Below, piece by piece: positions 8,230 to 16,401 of a DNA stretch of 64,000 nt (within the stretch, counting starts at the first letter, position 1; every line of letters starts with the position of its first letter). Position numbers and translations under genes: made by a program. The DNA comes from Spirochaetaceae bacterium (lineage in GTDB: Bacteria; Spirochaetota; Spirochaetia; DSM-27196; PXBQ01). The notes under the pieces were generated by a model. It made no database searches. It saw only the letters and a list, made by a program, of their open reading frames with translations, and had not been told where the DNA came from. The stretch spans positions 1-64,000 of the forward strand of contig REEC01000125.1 of NCBI GenBank assembly GCA_007695285.1, in the 5' to 3' direction.

Positions 8230-8964
8230 TCAGGCGGATGCGCGCGAGGCCCGTCGCAGATCGCGTGAAGGTTTCTCGGCGATGTAGGTCTTGACGGTTT
8301 GCAGCAGCGCGGGATCGGGCGCAAATGAAAGGCGAACGGTATCGGCGACGTCGACGATGTCAGCGTGAACGGTAATTACGGTCCGGCCGACTCGGAGCGA
8401 CCCGTCGATGCTCTGCTGGGGGTCAATTCCCGACAGGAGCGACGGTGTATCCGGCACAAATGCCAGCCCCGACGCGGAGATATTTCGCACGCGTCCCTTC
8501 ACCAGAGCGAGAGAAACCGGGTGATGAAAGATAAACTCTACTCTATCCTCGGTCTCGGGTTTCTGCCGTTTTTCTGCTCGGGAGTCGTGGACGGTTTTGT
8601 ACCGCGACAGGATCGCCGTCAGGCGGGCGATCTGTTGGGAACCCGTGATATCGTCGGAAAGAATCGCGTTCACGCCGAGGTACTCGGCTTTTGCCGCGTC
8701 GTCATGGGAAAAGTTGGGTCCCGTGAAAACAATAAAAACGACACGAGTCATAGGATACGACCCGCGCACGAACGCGATTAACGACTTCCAATGGCGAGGA
8801 AAATCTTGGGCGTTAACGAAGATCGCATCGGGTTCGATCTCGTCGATGTTGTCCATCGCTTTGATCGGGTCCCAGTACTGAACGATCTCGGCCCCAAGCG
8901 GTTCGAGGTGCCGCTGGAGTACACGCTTCATGTCGTCGCGCTCCGAGATAAGGATGATCTTCAT
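8230..8964 (-). CDS. Pseudo-receiver/PilZ-domain protein
   Basis: A 244-aa cytoplasmic protein. Residues 1-125 have the receiver fold pattern (MKIILISERDD...), but the phospho-acceptor Asp of the third strand reads FVNAQD, so it is probably not phosphorylated. Residues about 130-225 are PilZ-like, with RAEKR (RxxxR) and RNISASGLAF (NxSxxG), the cyclic-di-GMP contact motifs. It is therefore a plausible cyclic-di-GMP effector, possibly serving the GGDEF protein at 2175 or others. ATG 8964 is preferred to an in-frame TTG at 8973. It follows the secreted-protein gene by about 10 nt, so the two are likely co-transcribed. Confidence 0.75.
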   Translation of the reverse strand: MKIILISERDDMKRVLQRHLEPLGAEIVQYWDPIKAMDNIDEIEPDAIFVNAQDFPRHWKSLIAFVRGSYPMTRVVFIVFTGPNFSHDDAAKAEYLGVNAILSDDITGSQQIARLTAILSRYKTVHDSRAEKRQKPETEDRVEFIFHHPVSLALVKGRVRNISASGLAFVPDTPSLLSGIDPQQSIDGSLRVGRTVITVHADIVDVADTVRLSFAPDPALLQTVKTYIAEKPSRDLRRASRASA

Positions 8965-8973
8965 TGCCGCCAA

Positions 8974-9927
8974 TCACTCCGTGCCCATATTCCGTACGGT
9001 GTATCCGGTAATGTACCATATTCCGGCGCGGCGGTGTAGCGTATACGTGTACCGTTTCAGTTCGGTGTACGTTGGGTACGTGAAGCGTTTGTCGACAATG
9101 ACGGTGCCTTCGTCACGCCCATACGTCGTCCGTATGATCTCGTACGCCGACGGAGTGAACGTGATTTCCGGATCTTCGGTCCCCTCGCGAAGGCGCGTCC
9201 TGAAACGTTCGAGCGCCGCGCGGCGGTTCTCGTCGGAGAGCCGTAAGTACTCGCGCTCGCGCTGAGGCGCGCTCCGATAAAGCGCTTCGATATCGAGGTA
9301 CAGAAAAAACCGCTCCCATCTCTCCGCACGCCGCGCGTCGATGGTGTAGGCGACGACTTCGTCGGGAGGGCGCGCGACGGCTCGCAGAATCTCTCCGGTC
9401 TCGTGATCGATGCGCGTCGCAATCTCTTCGGTTCGATCGATTGCCGGTCGTACCGACACCATCAAACGATCGGAGAGGATCGTCGCTGAGCGGTCCCGCG
9501 AGACGAGGTCCGGGTAGAAGACCGCCGATACGACGAACATACCCGACTCATCGATCGAGACATAACGCGAGAGATTTTCGACAAAGGAGAAACGTTCGCC
9601 GGGTTCGATAGCGACCTCGCGAAAATACACAGGTTGATTGCTGTTTCTCTGTGTGATAAAGTGCTCCGCGGGCGCGAGGCGCATGTTGGTCAGCGTTCGC
9701 ACATCGAATTCCACGTTGAAGACACGGTTCTCCGCGAGCCGGAACCGGAAGGTTTGCGCAGAATCGTTCATGATCGTGACCAGAATCATTATGTCGCTTT
9801 CGGGGTAATAAATCGTCGTGTCGTATAGACGAATCGATACGTCCACGCCGTCGATGGCGACGGCAGATAAAGCGGTCACGACACCGACAAAAAAAACTAT
9901 GAGTGTTATTCGGCGAGAACCTGCCAT
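8974..9927 (-). CDS. Secreted hypothetical protein with BsuPI-like beta domain
   Basis: A 317-aa exported protein. It starts MAGSRRITLIVFFVGVV with a signal peptide and cleavage after an ALSAVA-type segment. A beta-sandwich region (about 25-140; IYYPESDIMILVTIMNDS...TFRFRLAENRVFNVEFDVR) resembles the BsuPI/intracellular proteinase inhibitor fold. An Arg/Glu-rich helical region follows, and the C-terminal strands (YTYTLHRRAGIWYITGYTV) look like an NTF2-type module. The ATG at 9927 has AGGGG 5-6 nt upstream; the longer frame to 10143 would overlap mfd. It is divergent from mfd by 63 nt. The function is unknown. Confidence 0.65.
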   Translation of the reverse strand: MAGSRRITLIVFFVGVVTALSAVAIDGVDVSIRLYDTTIYYPESDIMILVTIMNDSAQTFRFRLAENRVFNVEFDVRTLTNMRLAPAEHFITQRNSNQPVYFREVAIEPGERFSFVENLSRYVSIDESGMFVVSAVFYPDLVSRDRSATILSDRLMVSVRPAIDRTEEIATRIDHETGEILRAVARPPDEVVAYTIDARRAERWERFFLYLDIEALYRSAPQREREYLRLSDENRRAALERFRTRLREGTEDPEITFTPSAYEIIRTTYGRDEGTVIVDKRFTYPTYTELKRYTYTLHRRAGIWYITGYTVRNMGTE

Positions 9928-9990
9928 ATCAACCCCTAAGATACTGACTCCCCGAGGAGATGTCACGCGCTGCGCGCCGGCGAAATTCGC

Positions 9991-12900
9991 ATGAACGAAC
10001 AATTCTACACCGAACTCGGGCGACGCTTGAAGCTTTACGATCCGTTCAAGCGCTGTCTCGCACGTATTATCGCACGTGACTTTCCGCTCGACATCGTCGG
10101 ACCCCGCGGGGGCTTGGTTTCGGTTCTCACTTCGCTGTTCCAAGCGCGTGCAAACCGGCCCTTCTTGATTATCGTCCCGACCGACGTCGAAGCTGAGCAG
10201 CTTCTCACCGATCTCGAGACATTCGGTGCGTCACCGGCTTTTTTCCCGTGGTCCGGGACCGCTCCGTACGCACCTCCACCGCGAAACTCGACCGCCTTTG
10301 GGCGCCGATGCCGCGTACTAAACGATCTCGCGGCCGGTCGGGTGGAGATTGTGGTCGCTCCGTTGCGCGCCGCGATCTCACCTGTGCCGCCGCCGGAGTA
10401 TCTTCGAGCCCGAACGATCGACCTTGTCGTCGGTGGGACGCTCGATCCAATTGCCGTTGCGGATCGGCTCACTACTTTCGGATACACGCGTGTTCCCCGC
10501 GTCTCGGTTCGTGGTGAGTTCGCGCTGCGCGGTGAGGTTCTCGATGTTTTCTGTCCGGGCGACGATCATCCGATTCGGACCGTTTTCGAGTTCGATACGG
10601 TCGAGGAGATTCGGAGTTTCGAGACGGGCTCGCAGTCGTCGGTGCAAAAGTACCGGAACGCGACGATCGTTCCGTGCCGTGAAGTGGTATGGGACCCGGA
10701 AACGATTGCCTCGTTCCAGGAGAATATCGCGAGTGCTCACGAGATCGACGCGGCGGTCCGTTCGGAAGTGCTTGAAAGTCTCACGACGCGAGGAACGTTC
10801 GACGGTGAGGAAGTCTATTATCCTCTCGTCGGGACGCGTTCGGCGTCGATACACGAGTACCTGCCCGAGCAGGGTGTCGTTGTGTACGTCGGGTTCGAAA
10901 AACTTGTCAATACCGCCGTGACGGTCGAAAAGGAATTCTCGGCCGCGTATCGTACCGTTCGCGTCGAGAAAAGGTATCCGCGTCCGGAGCGTTTAATACT
11001 TCCGGTTGACGACGTAACGAGCGTCGAGAGTCGGGCGATCCGGTTCCACTCACTGGTTCCCGAACAGAACGTCAAATCGGTCGTTTTCTCGTACGAACCC
11101 GCGCAGTCATACTTCGGAAACGTGACATTTCTGAAAGAAGAGCTCGGTGCTCTCGAGAAAGCCGGTTATACCGTCGCAGTGTACGCCGAGTCGGAGAGTC
11201 AGCGCATGCGCGTCGCGCATCTTCTGAACGATTTCTCGGTGATCGTCGTCGCGGACGGAATCTCAAGTGGTTTTGCGATCCCCGAGTTGAAGATCCGGGT
11301 AATCGCGGAGAACGAGATTTTTGGCCGTCGCAGACACGTTCCTCGTTCGGTTCACAAGACCGAAAGTGCCGCGATCGATACGTTTGTCGAGCTCGACGAG
11401 GGAGATTACGTCGTTCACGTCAGTTACGGAATCGGGCGATACTGCGGCATAAAGCGGATCGCCGCGGCCGGCAACGAACGCGATTACATTCAGCTCGAGT
11501 ACGCCGGTGAAGAGTTCATCTACATTCCGATCGAGCAGGTGAACCTGATACAGCGGTACATCGGCCAGAGCGGAAACGCCCCGCGGCTCGATACGATCGG
11601 CGGAAAGAGCTGGGAGAACCGAAAGAGCAAGGTCAAGAAGAACGTCGAGGATCTCGCGGACCGGTTGATCGCGCTGTACTCGAGGAGGAAACGCGCGCAA
11701 GGGCACGCGTTTCCCGCCGACGCAGAGTGGCAGTACGACTTCGAGGCGACTTTCCCGTACGAAGAGACCGAGGACCAGCTTCAATGTATCGCCGACGTGA
11801 AGCACGATATGGAGGCTCCGATGCCGATGGATCGGCTCATCTGCGGCGACGTCGGATACGGCAAAACGGAGGTAGCCCTGCGCGCCGCGTTCAAAGCGGT
11901 CACGTCAGGGAAGCAAGTGGCGATTCTCGCTCCTACGACGATTCTCGCCGAACAGCACTACGAGACGTTTATCGAACGTGTTCAGCGGTTTCCTGTTCGC
12001 GTCGGAATGTTGTCGCGATTCGTCGCCAAGCCCGAACAGAAAGCAACCCTGACCGGGCTCGCCGACGGATCGGTGGAAGTTGTCGTCGGTACGCACCGTA
12101 TTCTCCAGAAGGACGTGGATTTCCGGGACCTCGGCCTGATCGTCGTCGATGAAGAACAACGATTCGGAGTGAAAGACAAGGAACGGCTGAAAGAACTCAA
12201 AGCGTCGGTCGACTGTCTCACGTTAACCGCGACACCGATCCCCCGTACTCTACACATGGCACTGTTGAAAATCCGTGACATGTCCGTGTTGAAGACACCG
12301 CCGCACAACCGGCTTCCGATCGAGACGTTCATCCAGGAGTTCTCGGAGGAACTTGTCGCCGACGCGGTTCGGAAAGAAGTCGCGCGTGGTGGGCAGGTGT
12401 ATTATCTCCACAATCGCATCGAGTCGCTCGACGAAATCCGCTCTTTCCTCGAGAAAATGCTGCCCGAAGTCATGGTCGAAACCGCTCACGGGAAAATGGC
12501 CGCGCACGAGCTCGAGAACATTATGCATAGGTTCATCCATGGTGGGTTTCACGTTCTCGTCGCGACGACCATAATCGAGAACGGGATCGATATTCCGAAC
12601 GTCAACACAATTGTGATCGACCGGGCGGACATGTACGGAATATCGCAGCTCTACCAGCTCCGGGGGCGCGTCGGACGGTCCGACCGGCCGGCGTACGCGT
12701 ATCTCTTTTACCCGGAACGCCGGGCTCTCTCGGAACTTGCGATGAAACGTCTGCAGATCATCTCCGACTACACCGAGCTTGGATCCGGGTTCAAGATAGC
12801 GCTGAAAGACATGGAAGTACGCGGTGCCGGGAACCTGCTCGGCGCCGAACAAAGCGGCGACATCCTCTCGGTCGGTTTCGACATGTACCTGCGGTTGCTC

Positions 12901-13392
12901 GATGAAGCGATGCGCAAGCGCGATGCGGATAGCGCCGACGCGGACGAACCTCCTGAAGTGTATCTCGAACTCGAGTATTCCGGGTTCATCCCAGATTCGT
13001 ACATCGACACGCCGTCCGAAAAAATGGAAGTGTACAAAAAGATCGCTTCGATCGGAAACGAGGAGGAACTCGAAGCCGTGTACGCCGAAGTCGTCGACCG
13101 GTACGGTCCGTTACCCGACGAGGTATTGAGCCTGTTGTCACTCGCTGAGATTCGGATTATCGCACGAAAATTGTACATTTCTACCGTACGCGAGCGCGCC
13201 GGACGGACAACCGTCGAGTTCGGGCGAGTCGCGAAAGTCTCGGTTCAAAAGATACTCCGGTTGATCGAGACGAGCGGCGGAAAGGTTCGACTCGATCCGA
13301 AGAGCCCGAACGTACTCACGATGGACACCGGGACGGTCGGGTTGAAAGAAAAATCGGAATTTCTCCGCGGAAAGCTTTCGACACTTCTGTGA
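9991..13392 (+). CDS. mfd: Transcription-repair coupling factor Mfd
   Basis: A 1,133-aa DNA translocase that removes RNA polymerase stalled at lesions and recruits UvrA. The domains in order are the UvrB-homology module (1-about 340), a linker domain, the CarD-like polymerase-interacting domain (about 465-530; DYVVHVSYGIGRYCGI), and superfamily 2 motors with Walker A GDVGYGKTEVA near 615-625, Walker B DEEQRFG near 720 and motif III TATPIPRTL. The C-terminal TRCF domain carries RGAGNLLGAEQSG. Length is normal for the family. The stop overlaps the ptsP start by 4 nt, an unusual partnership. Confidence 0.97.
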   Translation: MNEQFYTELGRRLKLYDPFKRCLARIIARDFPLDIVGPRGGLVSVLTSLFQARANRPFLIIVPTDVEAEQLLTDLETFGASPAFFPWSGTAPYAPPPRNSTAFGRRCRVLNDLAAGRVEIVVAPLRAAISPVPPPEYLRARTIDLVVGGTLDPIAVADRLTTFGYTRVPRVSVRGEFALRGEVLDVFCPGDDHPIRTVFEFDTVEEIRSFETGSQSSVQKYRNATIVPCREVVWDPETIASFQENIASAHEIDAAVRSEVLESLTTRGTFDGEEVYYPLVGTRSASIHEYLPEQGVVVYVGFEKLVNTAVTVEKEFSAAYRTVRVEKRYPRPERLILPVDDVTSVESRAIRFHSLVPEQNVKSVVFSYEPAQSYFGNVTFLKEELGALEKAGYTVAVYAESESQRMRVAHLLNDFSVIVVADGISSGFAIPELKIRVIAENEIFGRRRHVPRSVHKTESAAIDTFVELDEGDYVVHVSYGIGRYCGIKRIAAAGNERDYIQLEYAGEEFIYIPIEQVNLIQRYIGQSGNAPRLDTIGGKSWENRKSKVKKNVEDLADRLIALYSRRKRAQGHAFPADAEWQYDFEATFPYEETEDQLQCIADVKHDMEAPMPMDRLICGDVGYGKTEVALRAAFKAVTSGKQVAILAPTTILAEQHYETFIERVQRFPVRVGMLSRFVAKPEQKATLTGLADGSVEVVVGTHRILQKDVDFRDLGLIVVDEEQRFGVKDKERLKELKASVDCLTLTATPIPRTLHMALLKIRDMSVLKTPPHNRLPIETFIQEFSEELVADAVRKEVARGGQVYYLHNRIESLDEIRSFLEKMLPEVMVETAHGKMAAHELENIMHRFIHGGFHVLVATTIIENGIDIPNVNTIVIDRADMYGISQLYQLRGRVGRSDRPAYAYLFYPERRALSELAMKRLQIISDYTELGSGFKIALKDMEVRGAGNLLGAEQSGDILSVGFDMYLRLLDEAMRKRDADSADADEPPEVYLELEYSGFIPDSYIDTPSEKMEVYKKIASIGNEEELEAVYAEVVDRYGPLPDEVLSLLSLAEIRIIARKLYISTVRERAGRTTVEFGRVAKVSVQKILRLIETSGGKVRLDPKSPNVLTMDTGTVGLKEKSEFLRGKLSTLL

Positions 13393-15653
13393 GTCTTGTG
13401 GTAAAATCATCAACCGTGCGGAAAAACACAGTAGATTTAATTTGGAGCATCGGAGAACTCTCGTCACTTTTCGAGCATAGTACGAACGTTGGGGGTTTCC
13501 TTCAGGACGTTGTCGATCGTATCGCGCGACACATGGAGTCCGACGTCTGCTCGATCTATCTATTCGATGAGAAGGACGATCAGCTTGTCCTGCGCGCGAC
13601 GCGCGGCCTCAAGCCGGATTCGGTCGGAAAAGTCCGTCTATCTCTCGGAGAAGGCATCACCGGCAGTGCACTCAAGGAACTCAGACCGATCCGTGAAGCG
13701 CACGCGGAGAAAAACCCTCACTTTAAGTCGATTCCCGGAATCGATGAAGAGAAATACCGTTCGTTCCTTGCAGTTCCGATCAAACGTGGTCTCTCTCGCA
13801 TCGGCGTAATGGTCCTGCAACATAGACGCGCCGATTATTTTACGATCGAAGATACACGAGCGATCCAGGCGATCGCGTCGCATCTCGCGGCTACCCTGGA
13901 GAACGCCGAGATCCTAATGGAGCTCCATCGTGTTGACTACGGTCCCGAAAAGGAGCGCGGCGCAGTCGAACCTATTCACGGAACAGTCAGTTCCGCGGGA
14001 ATCGCGATCGGAACGGCCGTCGGAATTCGGACGGTCGGAGAGGGCGGTGAGTCGGTCGGCTACGACACGACTTCCGAGGCTCGTGAAGCGTACGAGTCGG
14101 CGTTAGGAAAGACCCGTTCGCAACTCGAGAGACTTCAAAACGAAGCGGGCGATCGGCTCGCCGACGTTGCGTCGCTGATTTTCAGTTCGCACTTGTTGAT
14201 GCTGAAAGACGGTTCTTTTACCGGCAAGATGCAGTCGAAAATCGACGACGGCGTGTCGCCGGGCCAAGCCGTTCGAGCTGTCGTTCACGAGTACGTCACG
14301 TTGTTCTCGCGCAGCACGAACCCTCGCGTCCGGGAGAAGACCCAGGACGTGGAGGACCTCGGCCACCGCATATTGCGGAATCTCGAGGGCGCCGCCGATG
14401 CCGACGGCGATTATCGTGGACAGATCGTCGTCGCGAGAAACATCTTTCCATCGGAACTCCTGAAGATCGCGCTTCAGCACGTCGAGGGCGTCGTGTTGAA
14501 CGAGGGCGGGGTCACTGCGCATATTTCGATTCTCGCACGTTCGCTCGAGGTTCCGCTTATTCTGGTCGGGGAATCAAATCTCTCGGAAATTCCGGACGGA
14601 ACACTTTTGGTTCTCGACGGAGAACACGGAATGGTGTTCGTGCATCCGTCGGAAGAGCTCATCGAACGATATAGCGAAATTCTGGCAACACGAACACGCG
14701 TGTTGGCCACACCGGCCGCCATTCCCGACCGGACGGCGACCGCAGACGCAGTCCCGATCGAAGTTCACGCGAATATCAACATTCTCCGCGACGTCGAACA
14801 CGCGATTCACGTAAAAGCGGAGGGAATAGGGCTTTACCGCAGCGAGTTCCCGTTCATCGTGCGAAACGATTTTCCGAGCGAAGAGGAACAGTACCGGATC
14901 TATCGTCGGATCGTGAAAGAGATGAACGGGAAAGAGGTTACTCTTCGGACTCTTGACGTCGGTGGCGACAAACTCCTGCCGAACGACTCGAACAACGAGT
15001 CGAATCCATTTCTTGGACTCCGTGGCATCAGGTTTTCGCTCTCGCATCCTGACATCTTCCGCGATCAACTCCGTGCGATGTTGCGCGCCGGTGCCGGAAC
15101 TCGACTGCGCATCATGCTACCGATGGTTTCCTCGAAGGACGAGTTCCTCGCGACACGGGAGTTGATTCGCGAGTGTTCCGAACAGCTCTCGAGCGACGGC
15201 GTTGCTCACAACACATCACCGGAGCTCGGCACCATGATCGAGCTTCCCGCGGCCGTCGAAGCCGCCGAGACGCTCGCCGCGACTTCTGATTTTCTGAGCA
15301 TCGGTACGAACGATCTCGTGATGTACCTGCTTGCGGTCGATCGCACGAACGAGCACGTCGGGAAGATGTACAAGCATCATCACCCGTCGGTCCTTCACGC
15401 GCTCAAACGAATCGTCGCTGCGGCGCGTGCGAATGACAAAGACGTCTCGATCTGCGGTGACGCGGCATCCGACGAGAGCCTTTTCCCGTTTCTCGTCGGG
15501 ATTGGGCTGCGTAAGTTCAGCGTCGAGCCGCGTAATGTTCCTGTCTTAAAACGTGAGGTTCTCAAGATCGACACCCGAGAAGCATCCAAGACGGCAGAAA
15601 AATTGCTGTCGTTCACGACAATCCGCGAGATCGAGACATACCTGAATATTTGA
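13389..15653 (+). CDS. ptsP: GAF-domain phosphoenolpyruvate-protein phosphotransferase (EI-Ntr)
   Basis: A 754-aa enzyme I of the nitrogen-type phosphotransferase system, which autophosphorylates from PEP and passes phosphate to an HPr/NPr protein. Residues about 20-175 form a GAF sensor domain (SDVCSIYLFD, ...FLAVPIKRG...). The EI part begins near 195; its phospho-His is in GGVTAHISILA (about residue 376). The PEP barrel has LRTLDVGGDK, GLRGIRFSL, GTNDLVMYLLAVDR and the catalytic Cys in SICGDAASDE (about 691). It starts at GTG 13389, overlapping mfd by 4 nt. The only HPr-like protein in the window is at 45294. Confidence 0.95.
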   Translation: MSLVVKSSTVRKNTVDLIWSIGELSSLFEHSTNVGGFLQDVVDRIARHMESDVCSIYLFDEKDDQLVLRATRGLKPDSVGKVRLSLGEGITGSALKELRPIREAHAEKNPHFKSIPGIDEEKYRSFLAVPIKRGLSRIGVMVLQHRRADYFTIEDTRAIQAIASHLAATLENAEILMELHRVDYGPEKERGAVEPIHGTVSSAGIAIGTAVGIRTVGEGGESVGYDTTSEAREAYESALGKTRSQLERLQNEAGDRLADVASLIFSSHLLMLKDGSFTGKMQSKIDDGVSPGQAVRAVVHEYVTLFSRSTNPRVREKTQDVEDLGHRILRNLEGAADADGDYRGQIVVARNIFPSELLKIALQHVEGVVLNEGGVTAHISILARSLEVPLILVGESNLSEIPDGTLLVLDGEHGMVFVHPSEELIERYSEILATRTRVLATPAAIPDRTATADAVPIEVHANINILRDVEHAIHVKAEGIGLYRSEFPFIVRNDFPSEEEQYRIYRRIVKEMNGKEVTLRTLDVGGDKLLPNDSNNESNPFLGLRGIRFSLSHPDIFRDQLRAMLRAGAGTRLRIMLPMVSSKDEFLATRELIRECSEQLSSDGVAHNTSPELGTMIELPAAVEAAETLAATSDFLSIGTNDLVMYLLAVDRTNEHVGKMYKHHHPSVLHALKRIVAAARANDKDVSICGDAASDESLFPFLVGIGLRKFSVEPRNVPVLKREVLKIDTREASKTAEKLLSFTTIREIETYLNI

Positions 15654-15696
15654 CCGAGCGACTCAAAATCGAGCGACTCACCACGGAAGGCGGACC

Positions 15697-16401
15697 ATGC
15701 AGTCATTGAATAGGGGTATCCGGACGTACGCGTTGCGGACGATGAGAATGAGCGAGTTTCAGAAAAGGTCGCTCGCGGAGCTCAGCGAGCGGTACTGTGT
15801 CGCGTTTCGGCCGAGGCCGTACCATCCTGCCGAAGCGTTTGGACACGATCCGGTGGACCCGCCCGTCGAAGACGCGGAGTTTGTGCTCGAGATCGGCTTC
15901 GGAATGGGGGAGTCGTTCGTCGCGCTTGCCGAAGCCAACCCGGGAACAAACTATGTCGGAATCGAAGTCCACAAACCGGGCGTCGGTCGGGTACTCGGAG
16001 AACTCGAAAAGAGGGAGATCAAAAACGTTCGGATCGTGTGGCACGACGCGATCGAGACGGTCGGCGCGATGTTTGCGCCGCGGGTGTTCGCGGGTGTTCA
16101 CATTTTTTTCCCCGACCCATGGCCGAAAAAACGGCACCATAAACGCAGGATGGTTCAGGACGGGTTCCCGGAGTTCATAGCGCCGATCGTGAAGCCGCAC
16201 GGATACGTGTACATCGTCACCGATTGGGCCGAGTACGCCGAGCAGATCCTCGCCGTGTTCACGGGCAGCGAGTCTTTCGCGAATGAGTTTGGGGGATTTG
16301 CACCGCCGCGGCCGTGGCGCCCCGAAACTGCATTCGAGCGTAAGGCGCGCGCGGCCGGCCGGTCGGTGTACGAACTGTTCGTCGAGAGAACCTACGCGTG
16401 A
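15697..16401 (+). CDS. trmB: tRNA (guanine-N7-)-methyltransferase
   Basis: A 234-aa Rossmann methyltransferase that modifies G46 of tRNA variable loops. The SAM-binding loop is EIGFGMGES (about 65-73); the family signature FFPDPWPKKRHHKRR lies near 138-152 and VTDWAEY near 175. GAAGG is 6 nt upstream of the ATG; a shorter start at MRMSEFQ is possible. It ends tail to tail with the EF-G-like gene, and the coding regions overlap by 10 nt. Confidence 0.95.
   Translation: MQSLNRGIRTYALRTMRMSEFQKRSLAELSERYCVAFRPRPYHPAEAFGHDPVDPPVEDAEFVLEIGFGMGESFVALAEANPGTNYVGIEVHKPGVGRVLGELEKREIKNVRIVWHDAIETVGAMFAPRVFAGVHIFFPDPWPKKRHHKRRMVQDGFPEFIAPIVKPHGYVYIVTDWAEYAEQILAVFTGSESFANEFGGFAPPRPWRPETAFERKARAAGRSVYELFVERTYA

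Noticed and set aside
8145-8324. N-terminal extension of the 118-aa unknown protein
   Set aside because: It overlaps the PilZ gene, is Pro/Arg/Cys-rich, and a better ATG with GAGGA exists at 8144.
9930-9990. Possible regulatory palindrome in the gap before mfd (GCGCTGCGCGCCGGCG)
   Set aside because: It is only GC-rich alternation without clear symmetric arms; no promoter could be placed confidently.
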